Positions 23,839-34,154 of a stretch of DNA of 64,000 nt are shown here, in pieces (position 1 is the stretch's first letter; each line of letters begins with the position of its first letter). The position numbers and the translations under genes were made by a program. Source of the stretch: Actinomycetes bacterium (GTDB lineage: Bacteria > Actinomycetota > Humimicrobiia > Humimicrobiales > Humimicrobiaceae); the NCBI GenBank assembly GCA_022396035.1, contig JAIOXO010000001.1:1-64000 (forward strand), written 5' to 3'. The notes under the pieces were generated by a model. The model worked only from the letters and a program-made list of their open reading frames with translations. It was not told the origin of the DNA and ran no database searches.

Positions 23839-26202
23839 ATGGCTGAAGAGAGCAAAGAAAAATTAAAGATACCTCAGGAGCTTCCACTATTAAGCTTGAA
23901 AAACAGCGTGGTGTTTCCATATCTTTCTACCCCGTTGATAGTAGGAAGGCCTAAATCCATAGAAGCGGTAAAGAACGCCTCCGAAGAACACAAGATGATA
24001 GTGGTAGTAGCTCAAAAAGAAGAAAATAAGGAAATGGTTAACAAAGAAGACCTCTATGAGGTAGGTACTGCCTGCGTGCTGAAGCAGGTAGTAGAAAGCT
24101 CTGAAGATGAAATCAAATGCGTGGTAGAGGGAATTACCAGGGTCAAGGTTAAATATTATACCCAGACTGAAAAATACTTCAGGGCTTCAATAGAAGTTCT
24201 GGAAGATGAGCCCTTTGACCAGGACGAGGAATTGGATAATCTCAATACTACAGTAAGGATGCAGGTGGAAAAGTTTATTCAACTGGGTATACCCCTTCCA
24301 ACTGCTTTTGTAGTAGCAGCAACCAATATATCCAAACCTGAAGTTCAGGCAGATCTTTTTGCGTCTTACCTTCTTCCTGATACCAGGCAGAAGCAGTCTA
24401 TTTTGGAAGAAATGAATCTTAAAGCAAGATTAAAGAAATTAACCGATTATCTGACTGAAGAGCTAAAAAAATTCGAAGTCCAGTCACAGATTAGAGATAA
24501 AGTACAAAAAGAAGTAGGAAAAACCCAGAGGGAATATTATCTGAGGCAGCAGCTGAAAGCTATAAAGAATGAGCTGGGAGAATCCGATGAGAGTGTTGCC
24601 CTTATAAAGGAATACAGGGATAAGCTTAAGAAGAAAAAGATGCCCAAGGAAGCCAGGGAAAAGGTCGAAAAAGAGGTCAAAAGGCTGGAAACTATTCCCA
24701 GCATGTCTCCGGAATATTCATATGTAAGGACTTATGTGGATACCATGCTGGATATACCCTGGTCAGAAAAAACCAAGGACATCTTAGATCTTAAAAAAGC
24801 CAGGAAGGTCCTGGATGGCGACCACTATGACCTGGAAAAGGTAAAAGAACATATACTTGATTACCTGGCAGTTAGAAAACTAAAAGGTAAGACCACCAAA
24901 GGTCCCATACTATGCTTTGTAGGGCCTCCGGGTGTAGGTAAAACCTCCCTGGGGCAGTCAATTGCCAAAGCCATGGGCAGAAAATTTATAAGGATGTCCA
25001 TTGGCGGAGTAAGAGATGAAGCCGAAATCAGGGGCCACAGAAGAACCTATGTGGGGTCACTGCCGGGAAGGATAATCCAGGGCTTGATACAGGCAGGTAC
25101 CAGTAATCCACTGTTCATGCTGGATGAAATTGACAAAGTGGGCGCTGATTTCAGGGGCGACCCTTCCTCGGCCCTGCTGGAAGTACTGGATCCTGAACAA
25201 AATAACTCTTTTAGGGATCATTACCTGGAAGTAACCTTTGACCTGTCCAATGTTATGTTTATTACTACTGCCAATATATTGGATACCATTCATCCTGCCT
25301 TAAGGGACAGAATGGAGGTAATAGAAATACCAGGCTACAGCTCTGAAGAGAAGGTATTTATAGCTGAAAAATTCCTGATTCCCAAGCAGCTCCGGGAACA
25401 GGGACTGGAGCAGTATGACGTAAAATTCAGGAAAGAAGGCATATTGCTGATAATAGAAGAATATACCAGAGAAGCAGGAGTAAGGAACCTGGAACGGGAG
25501 ATTTCCAATATATGCAAGAAGGTAGCCAGGGAAATAGTTGAGGGCAAAGAGTACCCTAAAAATATAACCGCCAAAAAGGTTAGAAATTACCTGGGGGTTT
25601 CCAAGGTGCAGCCCAGCGAAATAGAAGAAGAAAACAAGATAGGGGTTGCCACCGGACTGGCCTATACCCCGGTAGGCGGAGACATAATCCTTATAGAGTC
25701 CACCTACTACAGCGGTAAGGGAGAACTTATACTTACCGGTAAACTGGGGGACGTGATGCAGGAATCAGCTAAAGCAGCCAGGAGCTACCTTAGATCAAGA
25801 GCCGGGGATTTTGGTATAGACGATGAACTTTTCGGCAAGTCGGATATACATATTCATGTACCTGCGGGAGCCATACCCAAAGACGGCCCATCGGCAGGAG
25901 TATCCATAACCTCTTCCCTGGTATCAGCTTTCACCGGGATCCCGGTGAAAAGAGATGTAGGCATGACCGGAGAGATAACGCTAAGGGGAAGAGTTCTGCC
26001 CATAGGAGGTTTAAAAGAAAAACTTCTGGCAGCCAAAAGAGCAGGGCTTTCCAAAGTAATACTGCCTGCCAAGAATAAAAAGGATCTGGAAGAAGTTCCG
26101 GCCAATATTATAAAAGATCTGGAACTTATATTTGTAGATAATATAGATGATGTAGTTAAAAATACCCTGCAGTCCGATCCCTTTGTAGTAAATGTGTTTT
26201 AA
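23839..26202 (+). CDS. lon: ATP-dependent protease La
   Basis: Lon is a homohexameric AAA+ serine protease that degrades misfolded and regulatory proteins in the cytoplasm. The 787-aa product has an N-terminal LON substrate-binding domain (about 12-205), a coiled-coil linker, the AAA+ module with Walker A GPPGVGKT at 362-369, and the C-terminal S16 protease with the catalytic dyad S685 (DGPSAG) and K728 (GGLKEK). The spacing of 43 residues equals that in E. coli Lon. It is monocistronic between an extended -10 promoter and a hairpin terminator. AGGAG is 11 bp before the ATG. Confidence 0.98.
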   Translation: MAEESKEKLKIPQELPLLSLKNSVVFPYLSTPLIVGRPKSIEAVKNASEEHKMIVVVAQKEENKEMVNKEDLYEVGTACVLKQVVESSEDEIKCVVEGITRVKVKYYTQTEKYFRASIEVLEDEPFDQDEELDNLNTTVRMQVEKFIQLGIPLPTAFVVAATNISKPEVQADLFASYLLPDTRQKQSILEEMNLKARLKKLTDYLTEELKKFEVQSQIRDKVQKEVGKTQREYYLRQQLKAIKNELGESDESVALIKEYRDKLKKKKMPKEAREKVEKEVKRLETIPSMSPEYSYVRTYVDTMLDIPWSEKTKDILDLKKARKVLDGDHYDLEKVKEHILDYLAVRKLKGKTTKGPILCFVGPPGVGKTSLGQSIAKAMGRKFIRMSIGGVRDEAEIRGHRRTYVGSLPGRIIQGLIQAGTSNPLFMLDEIDKVGADFRGDPSSALLEVLDPEQNNSFRDHYLEVTFDLSNVMFITTANILDTIHPALRDRMEVIEIPGYSSEEKVFIAEKFLIPKQLREQGLEQYDVKFRKEGILLIIEEYTREAGVRNLEREISNICKKVAREIVEGKEYPKNITAKKVRNYLGVSKVQPSEIEEENKIGVATGLAYTPVGGDIILIESTYYSGKGELILTGKLGDVMQESAKAARSYLRSRAGDFGIDDELFGKSDIHIHVPAGAIPKDGPSAGVSITSSLVSAFTGIPVKRDVGMTGEITLRGRVLPIGGLKEKLLAAKRAGLSKVILPAKNKKDLEEVPANIIKDLELIFVDNIDDVVKNTLQSDPFVVNVF

Positions 26203-26208
26203 TCAAAT

Positions 26209-26233
26209 AGAGCCCCTATTTTTTAGGGGCTCT
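26209..26233. terminator. Bidirectional terminator between lon and purH
   Basis: AGAGCCCCTA and TAGGGGCTCT form a 10-bp perfect stem with a T-rich loop between the two convergent stop codons. U-tracts on both sides are weak, but the position fits a shared terminator. Confidence 0.75.
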
Positions 26234-26240
26234 ACTATAT

Positions 26241-27845
26241 TTAATGCCTGAAATGCCTTCTTCCGGTAAACACCATGGCCACATTGTGCTCATTACAGGC
26301 CTCAATTACTTCCTGGTCCCTTACTGAACCGCCAGGCTGGATTATAGCTTTAATCCCTGCTTCTGCAGCCATAGTAACCGCATCGCTGAAAGGGAAAAAT
26401 GCATCAGAAGCCAGGCAGGTTCCAGAAGCTTTCCCCAATGACTTGTCAATGGCTATTCTTACTGAATCAACTCTGCTCATCTGCCCCGCCCCTATGCCTA
26501 CGGTTTTCCTTTCTGAAGCCAGAACAATTGCATTTGATTTTACGCTCTTAACAATTTGCCAGCCGAACAATAAATCCTGCCACTGGCTGTCTGTAGGTTC
26601 GACCCTGCTAACCACTTTCATTTCTTCTCTGCCCTCAATACCAGCATCCCAATCCTGGAGCAGCATTCCTCCATCAACACTCTTAATATCTACCGGACTT
26701 ACCATGCCTTTATTCAGGTCTCCAAGATACCGGTCAAGGTTAAAATCAACCTTCAGTATCCTAAGATTTTCTTTCTCCTTAAGCAACTCTAAAGCCTGTG
26801 GCTCAAAGCCCGGTGCTATCAAAACCTCTACATATTTATCCGCTATAAACTCACCTGCCTGCAGGGTCCAGATGTGGTTGGAAGCAACCACGCTCCCAAA
26901 AGCTGAAACCGGATCCGTGCTGTAAGCTCTCTGGTAAGCCTGGCTTACAGAATCCCCTATAGCAGCTCCGCAGGGATTATTATGCTTTATTACTGATACA
27001 CAAATTTCTGGAAATTCTCTAACTATTGCAAAAGCGGCATTTCCGTCCAGTATATTATTATAAGAGAGCTCTTTTCCCTGCAGCTTCTCTGCATTTACCA
27101 GACTGTCTTTCCTGCTGTCCTGGTAACGGTAATAAGCTGACCTCTGGTGGGGGTTTTCCCCGTATCTTAAATCCTGTATCTTTTCCAGACTAATATCTAC
27201 CCGGTCGCCGTAGTTTCCTTCACTGTCTCTGAATTCGGCGGTATATTTAGTGCCCAAACGGCTGAAGTAGTTAGAAATTACCCCATCATACCGGTAGGTA
27301 TGACTGAAAGCCTTGGTACATAACTTAAACAATGTATCCTCACCAATAGAGCCTCCCCGGCTATCCATTTCACTGATTATGGAATTGTAATCAACAGGAT
27401 TTACCACCACTGCCACACTTTTATAATTCTTAGCAGCACTCCTTATCATGGTGGGGCCTCCAATATCTATATTTTCTACCGCTTCAGCCAGGCTTACCCC
27501 GGGCCTGGATACAGTTTCCTTGAACGGATACAGATTTACCACCACCATATCTATAAGCTTCAGTTTCAAATCTTCTGCCTGCTTCATGTGGTCTGAGTTG
27601 TTCCTGTCTGCAAGCAATGCCCCGTGGATATATGGGTGCAGGGTTTTAACCCTGCCATCCAGCATCTCGGCAAATCCGGTGATCTCCTCCACCTTCTTTA
27701 CGCTAATCCCATGCTTTACCAGATACTTAAAGGTGCCTCCGGTAGAGTATATTTCAACCCCGTGCCTTTGTAAACTTGTGGCAAAATCTGCCAGCCCCTG
27801 TTTGTTGGATACACTTATCAGTGCCCTTCTTATTTTTGCTGACAT
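26241..27845 (-). CDS. purH: Bifunctional AICAR transformylase/IMP cyclohydrolase
   Basis: Catalyses the last two steps of IMP synthesis: formylation of AICAR with 10-formyl-THF, then ring closure. The N-terminal MGS-like cyclohydrolase domain (RALISVSNKQGLADFA, YSTGGTFKYL, about 1-190) and the C-terminal transformylase domain with KHNNPCGAA (His and Lys of the active site) are visible. Its 534 aa are normal. It is the last gene of the pur operon, 3 bp after purN. Confidence 0.97.
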   Translation of the reverse strand: MSAKIRRALISVSNKQGLADFATSLQRHGVEIYSTGGTFKYLVKHGISVKKVEEITGFAEMLDGRVKTLHPYIHGALLADRNNSDHMKQAEDLKLKLIDMVVVNLYPFKETVSRPGVSLAEAVENIDIGGPTMIRSAAKNYKSVAVVVNPVDYNSIISEMDSRGGSIGEDTLFKLCTKAFSHTYRYDGVISNYFSRLGTKYTAEFRDSEGNYGDRVDISLEKIQDLRYGENPHQRSAYYRYQDSRKDSLVNAEKLQGKELSYNNILDGNAAFAIVREFPEICVSVIKHNNPCGAAIGDSVSQAYQRAYSTDPVSAFGSVVASNHIWTLQAGEFIADKYVEVLIAPGFEPQALELLKEKENLRILKVDFNLDRYLGDLNKGMVSPVDIKSVDGGMLLQDWDAGIEGREEMKVVSRVEPTDSQWQDLLFGWQIVKSVKSNAIVLASERKTVGIGAGQMSRVDSVRIAIDKSLGKASGTCLASDAFFPFSDAVTMAAEAGIKAIIQPGGSVRDQEVIEACNEHNVAMVFTGRRHFRH

Positions 27846-27848
27846 GAC

Positions 27849-28487
27849 TTACTCCTTTTCTATGCCGGTTATAATTACTTTTCTTTCCTTTATCTGCAGC
27901 CTGTCCTCACAGAAAAACCTTATAGCCTCCGGGTACAGCTTATGTTCGACTTTGTGAACCTTTTCTTCCAGGCTGCTGAGTGTATCGGCCTGATCCACCG
28001 GGACCTCTTTCTGTAAAATAATGGGGCCGTGATCCAGCTTGCCATCCACAAAATGTACAGTTACCCCGGTAATCTTTACCCCATAATTAAAGGCATCGCT
28101 TATTCCATGCATACCCTTAAAACAAGGAAGGAGGGAAGGATGTATATTCATAATACGGTTCTTAAAACGGTCTACAAACCAGCTGCTTAACAGCAGCATA
28201 AAACCTGCCAGAACTATAAGGTCTACCTGTTCTGTTTCCATTACCCCGGCAATGTTCTGGTCATAATCCTGGCGGCTCTTAAAATCCTCCGGCTCCATTA
28301 CGCAGGTTTTTATATTATGCTTTCTGGCCCTTTCTAGAGCATACGCTTCCGGATTGTCGCTGAATACTAAAGCTAAACTTGCATTTATAGAATGGTTATC
28401 CAGATATTGGATAATAGCAGCCAGGTTAGAGCCATAGCCTGAAGCAAACACTGCCAGTTTTTTGGCCTGTTTACTGCTGGAACTCAA
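27849..28487 (-). CDS. purN: Phosphoribosylglycinamide formyltransferase
   Basis: The 10-formyl-THF-dependent GAR transformylase, third step of purine synthesis. The N-terminal GYGSNLAAIIQYL, the family motif MNIHPSLLPCFKG with the catalytic Asn/His region, and VHFVDGKLDHGPII with the catalytic Asp are present. The length (212 aa) is typical. It overlaps the end of purM by 17 bp, implying translational coupling. Confidence 0.96.
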   Translation of the reverse strand: MSSSSKQAKKLAVFASGYGSNLAAIIQYLDNHSINASLALVFSDNPEAYALERARKHNIKTCVMEPEDFKSRQDYDQNIAGVMETEQVDLIVLAGFMLLLSSWFVDRFKNRIMNIHPSLLPCFKGMHGISDAFNYGVKITGVTVHFVDGKLDHGPIILQKEVPVDQADTLSSLEEKVHKVEHKLYPEAIRFFCEDRLQIKERKVIITGIEKE

Positions 28488-29523
28488 TCTTTACCTTTCC
28501 TTTTCCCTTTCCGATACAGCCTATATTATAAACGGTGTCTCCGGTGCTTTCAGCAATACTTTTTATCCTTCCAAGATATGAGCTGCCAACAATAAGAACC
28601 AGCCCTATCCCCATATTAAACACCCGGTACATTTCCTGTTTGTCCAAATCTGCGCTATCCATCAAAAATTGAAAAACCGGTTTTACCGGCCAGCTGCCTT
28701 CCTTAATATTAGCATCCATGCCGGAAGGTATCACCCGGTTTATATTTTCATAGAAACCTCCGCCGGTTATATGGGATATTCCATGCACCGGTATCTGCTG
28801 GTTATGGATAACCTGTTTTAGCAGAGGCCAGTACAGCCTGGTGGGCTCCAGCACTTCCCGGGCCAGAGTCCTGTTTTCAAAGTAAATATGGTCCAGCTCC
28901 AGGCTGGACTCCTTTATTATTTGCCTTACCAGTGAATAACCGTTGCTGTGCAGGCCAGAAGAGCCTATCCCTACTATAATATCCCCGCAATCAACCATAT
29001 CCGGTTTTATTATCTTTTCCTGTGAAGCAATCCCCACTGCAAATCCTGCCAGGTCTATCTCATCCGGCTGGTACATTCCCGGCATTTCTGCAGTTTCTCC
29101 CCCAATTAATGCAGAGTCACATTTTTTGCAGCTGTCGGAAATGGATTTGATTACTGCAGTTATTACCTGTTTATCTATTTTGCCACAGGCAATATAATCC
29201 AAAAAGAACAAAGGTTTTGCTCCGCAGCAGAGGATATCATTTATGCACATCCCTACCAGGTCCTGGCCGATTCGGGTATAGTCATTAAGTTTCTTGGCCA
29301 AAAGAAGCTTGGTTCCTACTCCATCAGTTGAGGAAACCAGTACCGGGTTGTCTACCTGCTCAAGATCAGGTTTATATAAGCCTGCAAAGGCAGAAAGGTC
29401 ATTTAGCACCTGCCCTGAAAAGGTAGAGGTAATGGACTGTTTGGCAGCATTTAAGGTTTCTGCAGCCTTATCTATATCCACTCCTGATTTTCTATAAGAA
29501 TTTTTTTCTTTATAGTCTGGCAT
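28471..29523 (-). CDS. purM: Phosphoribosylformylglycinamidine cyclo-ligase
   Basis: Converts FGAM to AIR with ATP, fifth purine step. Conserved stretches are VSSTDGVGTKLLLA, IGQDLVGMCINDILCCGA and SSGLHSNGYSLVR. I start at the ATG at 29523, giving 350 aa, because MPDYKEKNSYRKSGVDI matches the normal N terminus; a longer reading frame upstream lies inside purF. The start overlaps the purF stop by 14 bp. Confidence 0.97.
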   Translation of the reverse strand: MPDYKEKNSYRKSGVDIDKAAETLNAAKQSITSTFSGQVLNDLSAFAGLYKPDLEQVDNPVLVSSTDGVGTKLLLAKKLNDYTRIGQDLVGMCINDILCCGAKPLFFLDYIACGKIDKQVITAVIKSISDSCKKCDSALIGGETAEMPGMYQPDEIDLAGFAVGIASQEKIIKPDMVDCGDIIVGIGSSGLHSNGYSLVRQIIKESSLELDHIYFENRTLAREVLEPTRLYWPLLKQVIHNQQIPVHGISHITGGGFYENINRVIPSGMDANIKEGSWPVKPVFQFLMDSADLDKQEMYRVFNMGIGLVLIVGSSYLGRIKSIAESTGDTVYNIGCIGKGKGKVKIEFQQ

Positions 29524-30946
29524 TGTGTACAAATTTCTTTGTATCCAGTGAATTTTTATCAAATTTAAAATTTTTAGGCAGCTGTACCGGATATCGGCCA
29601 TCAAAGCATGCCAGGCAAAAACCCTGCTCCGACTCTCCTATAGCCCTCATAAGCCCGTCCAGGGACAGGTATTTCAGGCTATCTACTTTCAAATATTTCC
29701 TTATATCTTCAACTGTTTTATGATCAGCAATGAATTCTTTCTTAGTAGCCATATCAATGCCGTAATAGCAGGGATAGAGCAAGGGGGGAGAGCTTATCCT
29801 CATATTTATTTCCTTGGCACCTGCATTATAAAGCATCTTCACTATCTGCTTGGAAGTATTGCCCCTGACTATGGAATCATCAACTACTACCAGCCTTTTA
29901 CCCCTGATGATATCTTTTAAGGGATTGAGTTTAAGCCTTACCCCTATTTCCCTAATCTCTTCACTGGGCTGGATAAAAGTTCTTCCGATATACCGGTTTT
30001 TGATAAACCCTTCAGCAAAAGGAATTTTAGAATAAGCAGAATAACCTATAGCCGCAGGGGTACCGGAATCAGGAACAGAGATTACTATATCGGCATCGGC
30101 CGGGGATTCTTTGGCCAGCTCCTGTCCCATCCTATGCCTTACCTCGAACATATTCTTATCATTTATATAGCTGTCAGGCCGGGCAAAATAGATAAGCTCA
30201 AAAACACACATAGATTTACGGTCTACCGGTAAAAGCATCTGGGACCTTAGCCCGTTGGAATCAATTATGAGAAATTCCCCGGGATCTATTTCCCTTATAA
30301 GTTCTGCTCCCACTATATCCAGAGCGCAGGTTTCTGAAGCCAGCACATAGTTACCCTCCATGCTCCCTAAAACCATAGGCCTGAACCCGAATGGATCCCT
30401 GATACCCATAACCTTATCTCTGGTTAATATCACCAGACAATAGGAGCCCCTTATTTTCTCAGTAGTCTCCCTGATAGCATCTTCAATATTATCTTTACTG
30501 GAATTTTCTATAAGGGAAGCAATAACCTCGGTATCAGTGCTGGTCTCAAAGACAGCACCCCTGGCGGTTAACTGCTTCCTTAGCTGCTCTGAATTTATTA
30601 AATTACCGTTATGGGCCAGGGCAAAACTTTCTCCCTTAAACATCCTGTAAAGCGGCTGAGAATTCTTCCATATATTTTTACCCTTGGTACTGTACCGGGT
30701 ATGGCCTATACCTAAATGGCCCTGAAGAGGGGCTAAATTTTTTTCATTAAATACCTGCGAAACCAGCCCCAGATCCTTGAAAATAAGGATATTTTCCCGG
30801 TCCGATACAGCTATACCTGCGCTTTCCTGGCCCCTGTGCTGTAAAGCCTGGAGGCCGTAAAAAATAATCTCTGCCACATTTTTATCAGGGGCATAAATTC
30901 CAAAAACCCCGCATTCCTCTTTAATTTTTTGGTCTAGCATTATCAT
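29510..30946 (-). CDS. purF: Amidophosphoribosyltransferase
   Basis: Commits PRPP and glutamine to purine synthesis. The N-terminal nucleophile is C12 in KEECGVFGIY, preceded by a short propeptide as in the Bacillus-type enzyme that is cleaved and binds a 4Fe-4S cluster; later cysteines (for example in QGFCLACFDGRYP) are the expected cluster ligands. The PRPP loop VVVDDSIVRGNT is present. Length 478 aa. It starts 2 bp after purL. Confidence 0.97.
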   Translation of the reverse strand: MIMLDQKIKEECGVFGIYAPDKNVAEIIFYGLQALQHRGQESAGIAVSDRENILIFKDLGLVSQVFNEKNLAPLQGHLGIGHTRYSTKGKNIWKNSQPLYRMFKGESFALAHNGNLINSEQLRKQLTARGAVFETSTDTEVIASLIENSSKDNIEDAIRETTEKIRGSYCLVILTRDKVMGIRDPFGFRPMVLGSMEGNYVLASETCALDIVGAELIREIDPGEFLIIDSNGLRSQMLLPVDRKSMCVFELIYFARPDSYINDKNMFEVRHRMGQELAKESPADADIVISVPDSGTPAAIGYSAYSKIPFAEGFIKNRYIGRTFIQPSEEIREIGVRLKLNPLKDIIRGKRLVVVDDSIVRGNTSKQIVKMLYNAGAKEINMRISSPPLLYPCYYGIDMATKKEFIADHKTVEDIRKYLKVDSLKYLSLDGLMRAIGESEQGFCLACFDGRYPVQLPKNFKFDKNSLDTKKFVHNARL

Positions 30947-30948
30947 AT

Positions 30949-33168
30949 TTATTTAGACATAATCAAAGCTATGCTTTCTTCGAATAAAGCCTTGATATCA
31001 TTTAATCTTAGGTTGATATCTTCATTTATCTTAAAACTTTTTCCGCCCACCGTACCCAGTACCCGGCAGGGTATGCCATATTCTGCACACACTTTTTTTA
31101 CCTGGTCAAGAAGCGAATCCTTAATACTGATAACTATTCTGGACTGGCTTTCATTAAACAGGGTTTTTAAAATATTTTTATCCACTTCATCAATATTAAT
31201 CCTGGCCCCTATATTTCCTCCAATGGAGCATTTGGCTAAAGCAACTGCCAGCCCTCCTACCGAACAGTCATGGGCTGACTGTAAAAGCCCCCCTGATACC
31301 AGGTTCAAACAAAGTTGCTGGAGCCTGCTTTCAAATTGTATATCCAGGGTAGGACATTTGCCGGCAACTTTGCCCCAGAACACCTCTTCAAATTCACTGC
31401 CGCCCATCTGGTTACGGTTTTCTCCCAACAGCATAATAATATCACCCTGCTGTTTAAAATCCATGGTTACAATTTTATCCAGCCCGGTTATAAGACCGGC
31501 CATAGCCACTACCGGAGTGGGATGTATGGCCTTGGAATAATTTTCATTGTAGAAGCTCACATTACCGCTTATAATCGGTATATCCAGTACCCGGCATGCC
31601 TCTGACATGCCCTCTATACAGCTTTTAAACTGCCAGAATATACCCGGTTTTTCAGGAGTCCCAAAATTTAAGCAGTCACTTATACCCATGGGTACAGCCC
31701 CGCAGCATACAAGGTTCCTGGCCGCTTCAGCCACTGCAATCATGCTGCCGGTGTAAGAATCAAGATAACAGTACCTTCCATTTCCGTCAGTAGTAAAGGC
31801 CAGTGCCTTGTCTTTACCTTTTATCCTGACCACCGCACCATCTTTGCCCGGCAGCACTACAGTATTGGCCTGTACCATATTATCATACTGTTCCCACACC
31901 CATTTTTTGGAACAAATATTGGGAGCTTTAATCATATTAATAAATATTTCATTTACGCCCTGCTGCTTTAGCAAATCCTCATACTGCTGGTTATCCGGCT
32001 GGTTACCAGATACCTGTTTCAAGTACCCGGGTTCCCGGTGGGAATGGTGGTAGCAGGGAGCTTTTTCGGTTAATGTTTCTACCGGAATCTGGCCCTCCAG
32101 TTTGGAACCATTAAATATCCTGTATAATCCATTCTCGGTTACAGTGCCAATCCGGGCACAGTTTATATTCCAGCGGTCACAGATCTCCTTTATCCGGGAA
32201 AACTTTGATGGGTGCACCAGGGCAGCCATCCTTTCCTGGGATTCTGAAATCATAATCTCATAAGGAACCATGCTTGGCTCCCTTAGAGGTACCTTGCTGA
32301 CATCAATATCAATACCTACGCCGCCCTTGCTGGCCATCTCTACCGTAGAACTGGTGATGCCTGCAGCCCCCATATCCTGTAACCCTAAAATTAATTCTTT
32401 TTCCAGCAGTTGCAGGCATACCTCCAGAACCACCTTTTCAGTAAATGGATCCCCTACCTGAACCGAAGGACGCCTTGACTCAGATTCATCATCAAGTTCA
32501 TCCGAGGCAAAGGTTGCCCCGTGAATACCGTCCCTGCCGGTGGCCGAACCTATAAGTACAATGTAATTGCCTGCGCCAAAAGCTTTGGATTTTATAAGCT
32601 TATCTTGCTGTACCAAACCCACGCTCATCGCATTTACCAGCGGGTTTCCCTCATAGGTGGAATCAAAGTAAACTTCACCGCCGACTGTGGGTATGCCCAT
32701 GCAGTTTCCGTAATCGCCAATGCCCTTTACCACATTCTCAAAAAGGTATTTAACCCGCTCACCTGAATTTAGCTTGCCGAAACGCAAAGAATTTAAACTG
32801 CATATAGGCCGGGCACCCATGGCAAAAATATCCCTAATAATTCCCCCGATACCGGTAGCCGCCCCCTGGTATGGCTCCACCGCCGAAGGATGGTTATGGG
32901 ACTCTATTTTCATTACTATGGCCTGTCCGTCCCCAATATCCAGAACCCCGGCATTTTCGCCGGGTCCCTGCAGCACATACTTGCCCTCAGTTTTTAATTT
33001 TTTAAGCCAGGCCCTGGAACTTTTATAGCTGCAGTGCTCTGACCACATAACCGAGTAAATGCTCAATTCCAGGTAATTAGGTTTTCGGCCCAAAAAATCA
33101 ACAATTTTATTATACTCGTCTTCACTTAACCCAAGGTTTTTGTATTTTTTATCCGTATCTATGCCCAA
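30949..33168 (-). CDS. purL: Phosphoribosylformylglycinamidine synthase subunit II
   Basis: ATP-dependent FGAM synthase catalytic subunit of the small-PurL type (739 aa), working with PurS and PurQ. Motifs include YSVMWSEHCSYKSS, KIESHNHPSAVEPYQGAATG and GDPFTEKVVLEVC. The domain order is two AIRS-like halves. The operon supplies all three subunits in the order purS-purQ-purL, 2 bp from purQ. Confidence 0.98.
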   Translation of the reverse strand: MGIDTDKKYKNLGLSEDEYNKIVDFLGRKPNYLELSIYSVMWSEHCSYKSSRAWLKKLKTEGKYVLQGPGENAGVLDIGDGQAIVMKIESHNHPSAVEPYQGAATGIGGIIRDIFAMGARPICSLNSLRFGKLNSGERVKYLFENVVKGIGDYGNCMGIPTVGGEVYFDSTYEGNPLVNAMSVGLVQQDKLIKSKAFGAGNYIVLIGSATGRDGIHGATFASDELDDESESRRPSVQVGDPFTEKVVLEVCLQLLEKELILGLQDMGAAGITSSTVEMASKGGVGIDIDVSKVPLREPSMVPYEIMISESQERMAALVHPSKFSRIKEICDRWNINCARIGTVTENGLYRIFNGSKLEGQIPVETLTEKAPCYHHSHREPGYLKQVSGNQPDNQQYEDLLKQQGVNEIFINMIKAPNICSKKWVWEQYDNMVQANTVVLPGKDGAVVRIKGKDKALAFTTDGNGRYCYLDSYTGSMIAVAEAARNLVCCGAVPMGISDCLNFGTPEKPGIFWQFKSCIEGMSEACRVLDIPIISGNVSFYNENYSKAIHPTPVVAMAGLITGLDKIVTMDFKQQGDIIMLLGENRNQMGGSEFEEVFWGKVAGKCPTLDIQFESRLQQLCLNLVSGGLLQSAHDCSVGGLAVALAKCSIGGNIGARINIDEVDKNILKTLFNESQSRIVISIKDSLLDQVKKVCAEYGIPCRVLGTVGGKSFKINEDINLRLNDIKALFEESIALIMSK

Positions 33169-33170
33169 AA

Positions 33171-33893
33171 TTATACCTTTGCTCCTGAACTGATAATGTA
33201 ATCTATCATGGAGCTGAATATGCCCCTGCCGTCATCTGAACCCAGTATCTTTTCACAGGCGGCTTCCGGGTGGGGCATCAGCCCAAAAACATTAAAATCC
33301 CGGTTACATATGCCGGCTATATTTCCCACTGAGCCATTAGGATTGAATTTAGCGGAAGTGATGCCGTTTTTATCTGAATAACGCATGATTACCTGGTTAT
33401 GTTCCAGCAGGTCCCGGTATCCACTGCTGTTTATGTAGTAATTGCCCTCATTATGCCTTATGGGCATACGTATTACTTCTCCTAAACCATAACCACAGCT
33501 AAACGGTGTCTGATTGTTCTCAATCTTGAGCCATACCTGGCGGCAGATAAACTTGAGGCTATTATTCTCAAGCATAGCCCCGGGCAGCATTCCCTCTTCC
33601 AGCAATATCTGGAAGCCATTACAGATACCTATAACCATTCCCCCTTTTTGGGCAAAATCTCTGACTGCAGACATTATGGGGGAAAACCTGGCTACTGCTC
33701 CACTCCTTAAATAATCTCCATAAGAAAACCCTCCGGGCAGTATTACTGCGTCACAATCTCCCAGCCGGGTATCCTGATGCCATACATAACTGCACTCTGC
33801 ATCCAGCACATGGGTTAAGGCGTAATAGCAATCGTGCTCACAATTGGTCCCCGGGAAAACAACGATGGAAAATTTGGTTTTCTGATTATTCAT
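33171..33893 (-). CDS. purQ: Phosphoribosylformylglycinamidine synthase subunit I
   Basis: Class I glutamine amidotransferase that feeds ammonia to PurL. The nucleophile cysteine is in GICNGFQIL and the catalytic His/Glu pair in LMPHPEAACE. The length is 240 aa. It overlaps purS by 8 bp. Confidence 0.97.
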   Translation of the reverse strand: MNNQKTKFSIVVFPGTNCEHDCYYALTHVLDAECSYVWHQDTRLGDCDAVILPGGFSYGDYLRSGAVARFSPIMSAVRDFAQKGGMVIGICNGFQILLEEGMLPGAMLENNSLKFICRQVWLKIENNQTPFSCGYGLGEVIRMPIRHNEGNYYINSSGYRDLLEHNQVIMRYSDKNGITSAKFNPNGSVGNIAGICNRDFNVFGLMPHPEAACEKILGSDDGRGIFSSMIDYIISSGAKV

Positions 33894-34143
33894 CTCTGCT
33901 TATCTCATACCTGAAATCTTCAATAATAGGGTTTGAAAGCAGCTTATCGCATAAATATTCTATCTCCCCGGTAATTTCTTCCTCTGATTTGCCGCTGTCA
34001 TCTATTTCTAGCTGTATATATTTTCCGAATCTGACTTGCTCTACATTATGATACCCAATCTGGGGTATAGCCTTTTTTATGACCAGCCCCTGGGTGTCCA
34101 GGATTTCTTTTTTCAAGGTAACATAAACATCAACTTTTAACAT
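33886..34143 (-). CDS. purS: Phosphoribosylformylglycinamidine synthase subunit PurS
   Basis: The 85-aa structural subunit bridges PurL and PurQ. The pattern VDVYVTLKKEILDTQGLVIKKA and VRFGKYIQLEID is diagnostic of PurS. It lies 11 bp downstream of purB. Confidence 0.96.
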   Translation of the reverse strand: MLKVDVYVTLKKEILDTQGLVIKKAIPQIGYHNVEQVRFGKYIQLEIDDSGKSEEEITGEIEYLCDKLLSNPIIEDFRYEISRDE

Positions 34144-34154
34144 ACTTATTTCCT

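Noticed and set aside
30971-31540. 189-aa open frame opposite purL
   Set aside because: Antisense to a well-conserved PurL region; no supporting signal.
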